IMG/VR virus record: IMGVR_UViG_3300030519_000023
Coordinates: 1-53,315 of that record
DNA: 53,315 bases
Reading direction: 5' to 3' (one strand)
Origin: a virus
Shown: positions 1 through 5,618 of the stretch, one piece after another
Position numbering within the stretch: the stretch's first letter is position 1
Layout: the number at the start of each line of letters is the position of its first letter
The notes under the pieces: generated by a model
Told to the model about the DNA's origin: nothing
Database searches by the model: none
The model's input: only the letters and a program-made list of their open reading frames with translations
Position numbers and translations under genes: made by a program

Positions 1-29
1 CAATAGCCGAGGATCAGCTGGGGCGTCAT
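1..29 (-). CDS. 5' end of a gene running off the left edge (uncertain)
   Basis: An ATG on the minus strand opens a frame reading MTPQLILGY before the window ends. It lies just after the stop of the neighbouring membrane protein, on the same strand as the whole lysis block. No good ribosome binding site is visible, so this could be chance. Nothing can be said about function from nine residues. Confidence 0.3.
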
Positions 30-34
30 CTAAA

Positions 35-397
35 TCAAACCACGGGGGCGGCCGGGGCCGCGGCGGAAGCGGCGGTCTTGGCAGCCACAGCAGCTTCAAC
101 GGCAGCTTCGAACTTCTGGGCTTCGGCCAAGGCCTTGGCAGCTTCGGCATCCGCCTTGGCTTTGTCGGCTTCGAAGTCAGCCTTCACCCGGGTGGAGACC
201 TTGGCCAGGAAGGACTCAACCCCATCGCCCAGAACCTCCGCGGCTGCCTTGATCTTCTTGGCGTCCGCTTCGGCGATGGCCGCCCCCTTCGCGGCATCGG
301 CCTTGAGGTTGGACCAGTAGTGGCCCAGGAACAGCGCCGCCAGGGCGACGAGAGCCCAGATGATGTGGATCAGGTTGGAACTGATGATTTCAGGCAT
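35..397 (-). CDS. small membrane protein with Ala/Lys-rich coiled-coil tail (lysis block)
   Basis: The protein has 120 residues. It begins MPEIISSN, followed by one clear hydrophobic segment (about residues 8-25, IIWALVALAALFLG). The rest is a long charged Ala/Lys/Glu helix, likely a coiled coil, ending in an Ala/Pro-rich tail. The start is chosen because GAGGAA sits six bases upstream; a longer frame exists but lacks a binding site. It is the last complete gene of a minus-strand lysis block (endolysin, holin-like, small protein, spanin-like). A single-span membrane protein here could be a second holin or antiholin or a lysis accessory factor. That role is inferred from position only, and no family is recognised. 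Confidence 0.7.
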   Translation of the reverse strand: MPEIISSNLIHIIWALVALAALFLGHYWSNLKADAAKGAAIAEADAKKIKAAAEVLGDGVESFLAKVSTRVKADFEADKAKADAEAAKALAEAQKFEAAVEAAVAAKTAASAAAPAAPVV

Positions 398-407
398 GAT
401 GGTTTCC

Positions 408-1079
408 TCAGAAGGTGATGGCGGCGCCAACAAGCGCCAGGGTTTGGGATTTGCCCCCGGCCATTGCCGGCAGGCCCTGCTGGATCAGCTCGCCCACCAC
501 CCGCACCCGGGCGATGTCCTGCTCCACGATGACGCCCACGGCCGACTGGCCTGGGGCATAGAGCAGCCCGGCGGCCCGCCGGTATGTGGGATGGATGGCC
601 TGGCGCAGCTCGCCCACCGCGGCGTCATCCTGGACGAAGGCCTGCCGGTGATCCTGGTCGGCCAGGGTGAGCTGCAGGTTCTGGGCCTTCAGGTCGGTGA
701 TGTCCTTGGCTTGGGCGGCGATCAGGGCATCCTTCGCCAGATCCAGCTCAGGAGGAACCGACGCAGGCTCAGGGTCGGGCATTCCAGGCAGGGGATCGGG
801 ACCAGGGGGGCGAGGAGCGGCCGCCCGCAGCCGCGCCACTTGAGCCTGCAGGCGGGAAACGTTTTGATCGTCGGTGGCGATGGCCGGGGCGATTTCCTGG
901 GCGGCTGCGGCATGCTGATCCCCCTGTTTGGCGGCGGCCTGGGACGCCCCCTGGTCCACGTTGGCCTGCTGGATGTGCGCTTGGTCCCGTTTGCCCTGGC
1001 TGTGGTCCCGGTACATGAAGATGCCGGCCAGCACCAGGGCGAGGCCGGCGGCGCCGATGAGGTAGCCCTTGCCGATCAC
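408..1079 (-). CDS. Rz-like inner-membrane spanin candidate
   Basis: This 223-residue protein has an N-terminal membrane anchor (residues about 6-22, YLIGAAGLALVLAGIFMY). A Gln/Ala/Asp-rich periplasmic coiled coil follows, broken by a Pro-rich stretch near residue 90, then a second helical part. The layout matches inner-membrane spanins (Rz type), which join an outer-membrane lipoprotein to disrupt the outer membrane in the last step of lysis. It is longer than typical Rz proteins and no lipoprotein partner is visible next to it, unlike in lysis cassette B. It starts with GTG, its first bases overlap the stop of the upstream 67-residue gene (GTGA), and AAGG lies about seven bases upstream. 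The role is inferred from topology and context. Confidence 0.55.
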   Translation of the reverse strand: MIGKGYLIGAAGLALVLAGIFMYRDHSQGKRDQAHIQQANVDQGASQAAAKQGDQHAAAAQEIAPAIATDDQNVSRLQAQVARLRAAAPRPPGPDPLPGMPDPEPASVPPELDLAKDALIAAQAKDITDLKAQNLQLTLADQDHRQAFVQDDAAVGELRQAIHPTYRRAAGLLYAPGQSAVGVIVEQDIARVRVVGELIQQGLPAMAGGKSQTLALVGAAITF

Positions 1080-1279
1080 TGGGGCGCCTTCTCGGTCAGG
1101 AGGACCTGCTTGGTGCTCAGGGCGTGGATCTGGTTCTTCAGACCGTTGCCGGGCATCACCAGGGTGGTCTCCGCCTCGAGGCAGCAGAAATTCTCATCTC
1201 CAGAGATGGATTTGACCTCCAGTTCCAAGGTGACGATGTCACCGGCCTGGATGAGGGTGCCGTTTTTGTCATGGCTCAT
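1076..1279 (-). CDS. small conserved phage protein, beta-rich
   Basis: The product has 67 residues and begins MSHDKNGTLIQAGDIVTLE. The pattern of a short leader, G-D-x-V-x-L and alternating hydrophobic strands resembles small KOW or SH3-like beta-barrel proteins often found in phage lysis regions, ending in a T-K-Q-V motif. No catalytic motif is visible. The gene is translationally coupled on both sides: its ATG overlaps the TGA of the holin-like gene, and its own TGA overlaps the GTG of the spanin-like gene. Function is unknown; co-expression with the lysis genes is the only clue. Confidence 0.7.
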   Translation of the reverse strand: MSHDKNGTLIQAGDIVTLELEVKSISGDENFCCLEAETTLVMPGNGLKNQIHALSTKQVLLTEKAPQ

Positions 1280-1602
1280 TGCTGATCCCCTTGAGGAAGT
1301 TGGTCATCCCGCTTGAAGTGGGCCGCAACGGTCCCACCCACAAGCAACGTCGCCAGAGACACCAGCACCACGCCGACGCCCTGTTTGATGTCATGGTCAT
1401 TGCCCTTGAGGATCTGGTACGCAGCCGCCCCGCAAAGCATCAGGAATCCCACCATCACCGTCTGGGTCCCGCGAACCAGCGCCCAGCGCTTCGGATCCTG
1501 CGGTCGGTCCTGCCGGATCAGATCCTCGAACCTGCCAGTCCGCGCCTGGGAGGTCATAGCCATAGGGGTTGCAGATGGCGCAGTCGCACATTCAAGCGGC
1601 AT
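1276..1602 (-). CDS. holin-like membrane protein (lysis cassette A)
   Basis: This 108-residue protein has a soluble N-terminus and two predicted membrane spans in the second half (around VMVGFLMLCGAAAY and VGVVLVSLATLLVGGTVAA), ending in a charged tail. It lies directly downstream of the endolysin and overlaps its last 11 bases, a typical holin position. Holins open the inner membrane so that endolysin reaches the wall. The start ATG inside the endolysin's 3' end is chosen because longer versions would be buried in the endolysin. The cassette B gene after the second endolysin has nearly the same length (106) and an identical 11-base overlap, which supports a shared origin. Holin function is inferred. 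Confidence 0.65.
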   Translation of the reverse strand: MPLECATAPSATPMAMTSQARTGRFEDLIRQDRPQDPKRWALVRGTQTVMVGFLMLCGAAAYQILKGNDHDIKQGVGVVLVSLATLLVGGTVAAHFKRDDQLPQGDQQ

Positions 1603-2086
1603 TCGGCACCGCCCTGGCGCGCACCAGCCAGCCGGCCAGAAACTCCTCATCCTCTGGGTGTGCGGCCTCGATCTCGTTGTAGCGCGCCACCGAGGCGTCG
1701 CAGATTTTCTGGATGAGGCAATCAGGGTCCTGGGCATTGACGGCCGCCTCTGTAGCAGGGCCGTACGCGCCATCGGCGTCTACACCCAGGATGTGCTGGA
1801 CCATGCGGACCTCGGTTCCCCCACCGAAGTTGACGCACAGATCCATGATTTTTGAGGCAACGGCCTGGCTCTGGATCCCATCAAATCGCCAGAACTCGGC
1901 TCGGTAGATCCGCTCCACGTCTGCGTCCGAGATGGCCCGTAGCGCGTCCTCGGTCATGATCCCGTAGTGCTGGGCCACCGCCAGGGTAATGCCATGCATG
2001 GTTGGGCCGCCTCGATCGTTGCGACGGTTGGACCAGCCTCCCTCGTGAGGGAGCAGGAACTGCAGCGCGGGTTCCAGTTGGGCCAC
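1592..2086 (-). CDS. endolysin, GH108 muramidase with peptidoglycan-binding domain (copy A)
   Basis: This 164-residue lysozyme-like enzyme is predicted to cut the glycan strand of host peptidoglycan at lysis. The GH108 signature E15-G-G-W-S-N followed by D-R-G-G-P-T is present, with Glu15 the expected catalytic acid. The second half (DVERIYRAEFWRFDG onward) matches the family's C-terminal peptidoglycan-binding region, and the length is usual for the family. It starts at GTG with GGAGG seven bases upstream. No signal peptide is seen, so a holin would be needed for export. A second copy at the other side of the virion genes is the same length and about 70% identical by hand count without gaps. 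This copy heads the minus-strand lysis block. Confidence 0.92.
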   Translation of the reverse strand: MAQLEPALQFLLPHEGGWSNRRNDRGGPTMHGITLAVAQHYGIMTEDALRAISDADVERIYRAEFWRFDGIQSQAVASKIMDLCVNFGGGTEVRMVQHILGVDADGAYGPATEAAVNAQDPDCLIQKICDASVARYNEIEAAHPEDEEFLAGWLVRARAVPNAA

Positions 2087-2130
2087 GGATAGCCTCCGGT
2101 CCCAGAATGCGGGGAGGAGGTCGGCCGGGT

Positions 2131-2149
2131 GTCGTCATGGGATGACGAC
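2131..2149. promoter_or_regulatory. perfect palindrome upstream of lysis cassette A
   Basis: The sequence GTCGTCATGGGATGACGAC is an 8-base perfect inverted repeat around a 3-base centre. It sits between the terminator of the early train and the GTG start of the endolysin. It looks like a dimeric-regulator operator or an RNA hairpin in the lysis leader. No clear -35/-10 pair is seen next to it. Confidence 0.5.
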
Positions 2150-2159
2150 GGAAAGGGCA

Positions 2160-2185
2160 TAAAAAGGCCCCCGGTGAAGGGGGCC
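2160..2185 (-). terminator. rho-independent terminator ending the small-gene train
   Basis: On the minus strand a GGCCCCC / GGGGGCC hairpin with a six-base loop (TTCACC) is followed by TTTTTA. It lies just after the last small gene and before the endolysin leader, so it should separate the early train from the lysis block. Confidence 0.8.
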
Positions 2186-2200
2186 GATCCGAGAACAGGA

Positions 2201-2437
2201 CTACTTGCGGTTGCGGAGATGGGTGCAGATCGGGCACTGGCACGGCGTCCAGGTGGCGCAGTAATCGGGCGGATCCTGGTGCAGCTTCTGCACTTCCAGT
2301 GCGGCATACTCCAGTTCCTCCAGACTCGCGACCCGAACGCGAAGGGCATCCAGCCCGCAGTCGCATTCCCGGTCCAGGTAGTGATTACAGAAGGCGTGAT
2401 GCACCGGCTCCATTGTAATTTCATGTTCGGTCGCCAT
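2201..2437 (-). CDS. small Cys-rich protein
   Basis: The product is 78 residues when started at MATEHEITM, which has AGGAG six bases upstream. A start 30 bases earlier (MSNPTNPG, position 2467) is also possible because its ATG overlaps the stop of a tiny upstream frame. Cysteines and histidines are clustered (HHAFCNHY, ECDCG, CQCPICTH), suggesting one or two metal sites. The family is not recognised. It is the last gene of the small-gene train before the terminator. Confidence 0.7.
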   Translation of the reverse strand: MATEHEITMEPVHHAFCNHYLDRECDCGLDALRVRVASLEELEYAALEVQKLHQDPPDYCATWTPCQCPICTHLRNRK

Positions 2438-2466
2438 GTTGGCTCCTGGGTTCGTGGGGTTGGACA

Positions 2467-2571
2467 TCAGCCTTTCGGCTTAGGGTAGGTGGGTGCGGAG
2501 CCCACCGTTTTCGGTGGGCTCCCTGGATTCAGGACTTTCTTGCCGGTGTGAACGGGATGGGGTTGCTTCAA
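2467..2571 (-). CDS. possible 34-residue protein
   Basis: A TTG start with AAAAGGAGG four bases upstream opens a 34-residue frame rich in Pro, Lys and Gly. It ends in TGATG, overlapping a potential start of the next gene. Its leader contains the same CCGTAACTGTCCA element seen before other genes in the train, which argues that the unit is genuine. A perfect 11-base inverted repeat (2497-2507 with 2512-2522) lies within the frame. No function can be suggested. Confidence 0.4.
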   Translation of the reverse strand: MKQPHPVHTGKKVLNPGSPPKTVGSAPTYPKPKG

Positions 2572-2590
2572 GGCTCCTCCTTTTGGACAG

Positions 2591-2743
2591 TTACGGTTTC
2601 GTGGGGTCTTCGGGACGAGTGGAGCAGAACGAGCATTTCGGGTCGCTGCACTTCGGCGTCCTCCAGCCGCAATCCGGGCACCACCAGGAATCCCAGCGGT
2701 CGAAATACTGCTGGTTGTTGTGCTTGCCGGGGCAATTCAGCAT
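2591..2743 (-). CDS. zinc-ribbon-like small protein
   Basis: The product has 50 residues (MLNCPGKHNNQQYF...) with Cys pairs in CPDCGWRTPKCSDPKC and FCS, the pattern of a small metal-binding ribbon. Two ATGs lie in the leader. The second is preferred because AGGAG is seven bases before it but only one base before the first. The leader is nearly identical to that of the gene at 3647-3979. The function is unknown; such proteins are common in early phage regions and may bind nucleic acid or protein. Confidence 0.65.
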   Translation of the reverse strand: MLNCPGKHNNQQYFDRWDSWWCPDCGWRTPKCSDPKCSFCSTRPEDPTKP

Positions 2744-2763
2744 CGTCATGCTCCTGGACAAGA

Positions 2764-3609
2764 TCATTCGTTGACGGCCTTCGGAATCCATGACCCCTCC
2801 GGCATTTCGTCTGGATCGGTTTCGAGGAAGCAGGAACAGGTGATCCCCGGCTGGCGGTAGCCGCCCTTGAACAGGCGGGCCGTGTCTGCGTGGCCGGCCT
2901 TGATGGCTCCATCCTCGATCTGCTCCGCGATGGCGTAGAGGTCGGGGTGGACGGCACGGAGGGCATCCCACTCCTTCTCCCGCATGTTCGGGCAACAGAA
3001 GCAGGAGGACTTACCCACCTCCACCTTCCACCGCCGGTTGATGATGTGGCACTCCTCACGGTTCATGTGCCAGGCCACCAGGGGATACCATGGCATTTCT
3101 GTGGTTAGGTCAACCTCGGGGCTGGAGCAGTAGCGATGTGCCGCTGCCTCAACCCGAGCGCGTTCCCCAGCGTCGTAGCCGATGGCCACGGCGGACCGGG
3201 GGAACCCATGTTCTTTGCGCCACTTTTGCATGGGCTGGATCTTCCACTTCGAGGTGCAGCCGGCCAGATTGTAGGCTTTGCTGGGAAGGTAGCCTGTGCG
3301 CAGGGCATTCTCATGGATGGGCTCGAAGGTGCCATCCTGCCGGATCCACCTGACCACCTCGAAGGGCCACCCCGCCTTGGCCGCCCAAGCGGCGAACTGC
3401 TCAACGGATCGGTAGGTCTCGGGAGTCTCGCTCCCGGTGTCCGCGAACAGGGTCCAGTCCGGGCGAAGGCCCCGCTCGAAGCAGCCCAGAGCCATAGCCC
3501 AGGAATTCGCCCCGGCACCGATGTTCATCCCCCAGGTATGCAGGGGTGGTAGGGGCGAGAAGATCGGCAGGGGCTCGATCTCGTCCAGGTTGAAAAGGGA
3601 ATCGCTCAA
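2764..3609 (-). CDS. PAPS-reductase/DndC-like adenine-nucleotide alpha-hydrolase protein
   Basis: This 281-residue protein resembles the phosphoadenylyl-sulfate reductase superfamily, whose members act on adenylated substrates in sulfur chemistry and in some DNA modification systems. Visible features are a hydrophobic strand then GAGANS where SGGKDS is usual, a typical DTGSETPETY motif, a CTSKWKIQPM segment, and late cysteines in SSCFCCPN and ITCSCF that could hold a cluster or zinc. The loop change makes standard ATP-pyrophosphatase chemistry uncertain. The start is probably TTG at 3609, with GAGG five bases upstream; an internal ATG at 3528 would cut the first strand. It sits in the early train beside a nucleotidyltransferase-like gene. 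The substrate is unknown. Confidence 0.75.
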   Translation of the reverse strand: MSDSLFNLDEIEPLPIFSPLPPLHTWGMNIGAGANSWAMALGCFERGLRPDWTLFADTGSETPETYRSVEQFAAWAAKAGWPFEVVRWIRQDGTFEPIHENALRTGYLPSKAYNLAGCTSKWKIQPMQKWRKEHGFPRSAVAIGYDAGERARVEAAAHRYCSSPEVDLTTEMPWYPLVAWHMNREECHIINRRWKVEVGKSSCFCCPNMREKEWDALRAVHPDLYAIAEQIEDGAIKAGHADTARLFKGGYRQPGITCSCFLETDPDEMPEGSWIPKAVNE

Positions 3610-3646
3610 GGGTGCCTCGGAAGGTTCACGGGTTTGGACAGGTGCG

Positions 3647-3979
3647 CTAGGTGCGCGGGGTGATGGAGAGGTCGATCCCAGACCGGCCCTCGTTGGGCGG
3701 GGCCTGGAGCAGCGGGAAGAACCACGCAAGGCGGCCGTGAGGCATGGCCTGGGGTGTGTAGGGGAACTCCGTCTGGTGGTTGAGCCACTTGACGCGCTTC
3801 CACATGGCCAGGGCCAGGACTTCAGGCGCCACAGCCTCATCCGTCCAGGGGATCGCCACCACATCCATGTCGTTGGCGAGGGAGCCGTGGATCGCCAGGG
3901 CATATCCGTTCTCTCGGGCCACCTCACACAGGCCAGCGTAAAGACCGGCGTAGGCGGGGGCGATGTTTGCGGTTTTCAT
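3647..3979 (-). CDS. nucleotidyltransferase-like small protein
   Basis: The product has 110 residues. The segment AIHGSLANDMDVVAIPW matches a minimal nucleotidyltransferase motif (G-S-x-x-x-D-x-D), followed by a conserved PHGRLAW block and an IDLS ending known from many small phage proteins. The family occurs widely in phage early regions but its reaction is not established. The start is the second of two ATGs, seven bases after AGGAG. It lies immediately upstream of the PAPS-reductase-like gene and is likely cotranscribed with it. Confidence 0.75.
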   Translation of the reverse strand: MKTANIAPAYAGLYAGLCEVARENGYALAIHGSLANDMDVVAIPWTDEAVAPEVLALAMWKRVKWLNHQTEFPYTPQAMPHGRLAWFFPLLQAPPNEGRSGIDLSITPRT

Positions 3980-3997
3980 CGTCATGCTCCTGGACAG

Positions 3998-4153
3998 TTA
4001 CGGGTGGCTGGGGGTCAGGACGATGAACCGGGGCCGGGCGAACCGCCGTAGCCCTCGGTAATCGCCTGGGGTTGGGGTGATGGCAAAGCCGTAGCCCCGA
4101 ACGCGAAGCCAGCAGCACCATCGGCAGAAATGGATTGCGGTTTGATGATTCAC
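3998..4153 (-). CDS. 51-residue basic protein
   Basis: A GTG start with GGGAGG a few bases upstream opens a 51-residue frame (MNHQTAIHFCRWCCWLRVRG...) that fills the space between its two neighbours. It is rich in Arg and aromatic residues and has a CRWCC cluster near the N-terminus. The upstream bases carry a variant of the TGTCCA leader shared by adjacent genes. No family is recognised. Confidence 0.55.
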   Translation of the reverse strand: MNHQTAIHFCRWCCWLRVRGYGFAITPTPGDYRGLRRFARPRFIVLTPSHP

Positions 4154-4177
4154 GATGCCTCCCGCATCTGGACAAGA

Positions 4178-4312
4178 TCAGGGCTTGTCGGGTTTGTCGT
4201 AGTGGACGTTGACGGAATTACAGTGGGGGCATTTATCTTCGGGGTCTTTTGCCCAGGTCCACCACTTGAACCCGCAAGTCCAGCACTTCATGGGTTGTTG
4301 GGGAGAGAACAT
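4178..4312 (-). CDS. 44-residue zinc-ribbon protein
   Basis: A very small protein starting MFSPQQPMKCWTCGFKWW, with C-x2-C near residue 9 and C-x2-C (CPHC) near residue 29. This is a complete minimal zinc ribbon. AGGAG lies six bases before the ATG and is part of a CTGTCCAGGAG leader shared with neighbours. It may bind DNA, RNA or a protein such as RNA polymerase, but nothing specific can be read. Confidence 0.65.
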   Translation of the reverse strand: MFSPQQPMKCWTCGFKWWTWAKDPEDKCPHCNSVNVHYDKPDKP

Positions 4313-4332
4313 GCGGATCTCCTGGACAGCCT

Positions 4333-4557
4333 CTACGGCTGAGGGTTTTCCTTCTGCCACTTCTCCCAGGCGGCGATGATGCGCGGGTTCTGGTGCCAGA
4401 GGTCGATGTCGTCGTTGGTGGTTTCGTTGGGATAGAAACTGGGACCGAAGTAGCGGTGATATTCCATCCAGATCCCGCGCCCCAGGTGGACTCGCCTGGG
4501 TGCCATGCAGATGACCCCAACGCGCTTACCGTGCTCTATGAGTGGGATGCAAGGCAT
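4333..4557 (-). CDS. conserved small phage protein
   Basis: The product has 74 residues (MPCIPLIEHGKRVGVICM...) with a central YFGPSFY motif and a Trp-rich C-terminal helix. The motif is familiar from small early phage proteins of unknown role. AGGAGG sits five bases upstream, inside the shared TGTCCA leader. The 107 bases between this gene and the next one upstream hold no frame or signal that I recognise. Confidence 0.7.
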   Translation of the reverse strand: MPCIPLIEHGKRVGVICMAPRRVHLGRGIWMEYHRYFGPSFYPNETTNDDIDLWHQNPRIIAAWEKWQKENPQP

Positions 4558-4664
4558 TGATGCCTCCTGGACAGATTCGGCCCTCGTTGAAGCCGGTGCG
4601 GGCCGGGCCGAAACCCGCGCCGGGGCTACATCGTTGGTTCCTAATCCCGGAATAGGATCGGAAC

Positions 4665-5000
4665 CTAAGCCGCCGATTGGGCCGAGGCTTCGGCCAGCCG
4701 CTTTTGCCGGGCAACCTTGAGGGCGTAGCGGTCATCATCCGCCTCAAGACACATCCCACATCTCGTTTTGCCCTTCACGGCGTTGTTCTTCCCGCACTCC
4801 AGGCAGATGCCCAACTTCTTCCATATCACCCGCATCCTGGCGATGTATTTATTGTCATACAGGGCCTTTTTGGCCTTACAGGCTGGGCATCGGACGCTCC
4901 CCTTATGGGGTTTCCCACATGCGATGCACTGGCCGGCAGCTTTCCGCCGCTCTCTCATCCGGCGGTGTGCCGCCCGGTCGGTGGTTAAGGTCCGCGTCAT
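4665..5000 (-). CDS. basic protein with paired CxxC zinc motifs
   Basis: This 111-residue, strongly basic protein has three C-x2-C-type pairs (CIACG, CPAC, CLECG) and a later CGMC, all followed by Lys/Arg-rich helices. This fits a nucleic-acid-binding zinc protein, HNH-like or recombination-associated in style, but no HNH catalytic triad is visible. The ATG overlaps the TGA of the frame at 4997, so it should be translationally coupled to the frameshifted gene upstream. The exact function is unknown. Confidence 0.7.
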   Translation of the reverse strand: MTRTLTTDRAAHRRMRERRKAAGQCIACGKPHKGSVRCPACKAKKALYDNKYIARMRVIWKKLGICLECGKNNAVKGKTRCGMCLEADDDRYALKVARQKRLAEASAQSAA

Positions 5001-5110
5001 GCCGTCTTCCGCTTCGGGGCCGTCGCTAGGGCCGGGGCCGGAGGGGTCGATACCTTCTCGGCAAACGTCCGGGCCTGGTCCCTGGATCCGAAAGGGCCAT
5101 GGATGGGGCC
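4997..5110 (-). other. likely C-terminal tail of the frameshifted gene (-1 frame)
   Basis: This frame reads GPFGSRDQARTFAEKV and then an Ala/Pro/Lys tail. It ends in TGA, overlapping the ATG of the downstream zinc-motif gene as ATGA. That coupling, and the ordinary helix-like composition, suggest it is the true end of the protein that starts at 5253. It has no start signal of its own. Confidence 0.45.
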
Positions 5111-5253
5111 AGGTTCTTCCCGTCCATTTCCGACATGAGGGTCAGCCAGTGGCCATGCCGGGTCTCCCAGCAATGAGCCACGGCCGACCGCCCAGCCATG
5201 AGGTGGTGTCCGATGCTGCCGACGACGGGAACCCAAGATAAGTTACTGGCCAT
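5026..5253 (-). CDS. small phage protein, apparently frameshifted
   Basis: The frame codes 75 residues from an ATG with GAAGGAGG seven bases upstream. Residues 1-53 look like a genuine compact domain (WVPVVGSIGHHLMAG, AHCWETRHGHWL, MSEMDGKNLAPSMA). The remaining residues are Arg/Pro-rich and unlike a protein end. A natural-looking continuation lies in the -1 frame and ends at 4997, overlapping the next gene's ATG. So the gene is either mutated, carries a sequence error, or uses frameshifting near position 5095. Confidence 0.6.
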   Translation of the reverse strand: MASNLSWVPVVGSIGHHLMAGRSAVAHCWETRHGHWLTLMSEMDGKNLAPSMALSDPGTRPGRLPRRYRPLRPRP

Positions 5254-5419
5254 GACGGGCCTCCTTCTGGACTTGATGCTGAAACTGGTCGGCCTTGTAG
5301 TTCTCCCAGACCTGGGGGAGGAGACAGAAACAGAGGACGAGGAGGCAAAGGCCGACGACCCACCACCCGAGTTCCCGGATGTCTTCCTCGGTCAGGGCGG
5401 GCTCGGCCTCGAAGCTCAT
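5243..5419 (-). CDS. 58-residue single-span membrane protein
   Basis: The short N-terminus is acidic (MSFEAEPALTEEDIREL). One hydrophobic span of about 20 residues follows (WWVVGLCLLVLCFCLLP), then a charged tail. The ATG overlaps the stop of the upstream gene (ATGA), with AAGGGG upstream, so translation is probably coupled. Small early membrane proteins can serve in exclusion or host takeover, but no evidence here points to one role. Confidence 0.65.
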   Translation of the reverse strand: MSFEAEPALTEEDIRELGWWVVGLCLLVLCFCLLPQVWENYKADQFQHQVQKEARHGQ

Positions 5420-5571
5420 TTCCACCCCTTGGCGACCACGTCGTCATGGATGGCTTGCCGTTTGGCCCAGTCGTCCACATGAGCCAGGAACGAGATGGCC
5501 TCCAGCTCGGGGCTCGTCACCCGGGGCGTCCTGGACCGACGTTGAAACAGGTTTTGGATGAAAGCGATCAT
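5416..5571 (-). CDS. 51-residue protein with membrane-proximal N-terminus
   Basis: The ATG is preceded by GGAGG. The protein begins MIAFIQNLFQRRSR, an amphipathic basic helix, followed by an acidic and then basic helical part. Longer readings upstream would include the UUCG hairpin and are unlikely. No family is recognised. It is cotranscribed with the DUF932-like gene and coupled to the next small membrane protein. Confidence 0.6.
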   Translation of the reverse strand: MIAFIQNLFQRRSRTPRVTSPELEAISFLAHVDDWAKRQAIHDDVVAKGWK

Positions 5572-5590
5572 GCCGACCTCCGAAGGAAGC

Positions 5591-5608
5591 GGGCCCCCGA
5601 AGGGGCCC
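5591..5608 (-). other. UUCG-capped RNA hairpin between genes
   Basis: On the minus strand, GGGCCCC-TTCG-GGGGCCC forms a perfect 7-base stem with the exceptionally stable C(UUCG)G tetraloop. No T run follows, so it is not a standard terminator. It lies between the stop of the DUF932-like gene and the start of the next small gene and may act as an mRNA stabiliser or processing boundary. Confidence 0.6.
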
Positions 5609-5618
5609 GGGATTGCGC

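Noticed and set aside
2497-2522. Perfect 11-base inverted repeat as a terminator
   Set aside because: No T run follows on either strand, and it lies inside a possible small coding frame. It is kept only as a hairpin note under that frame.
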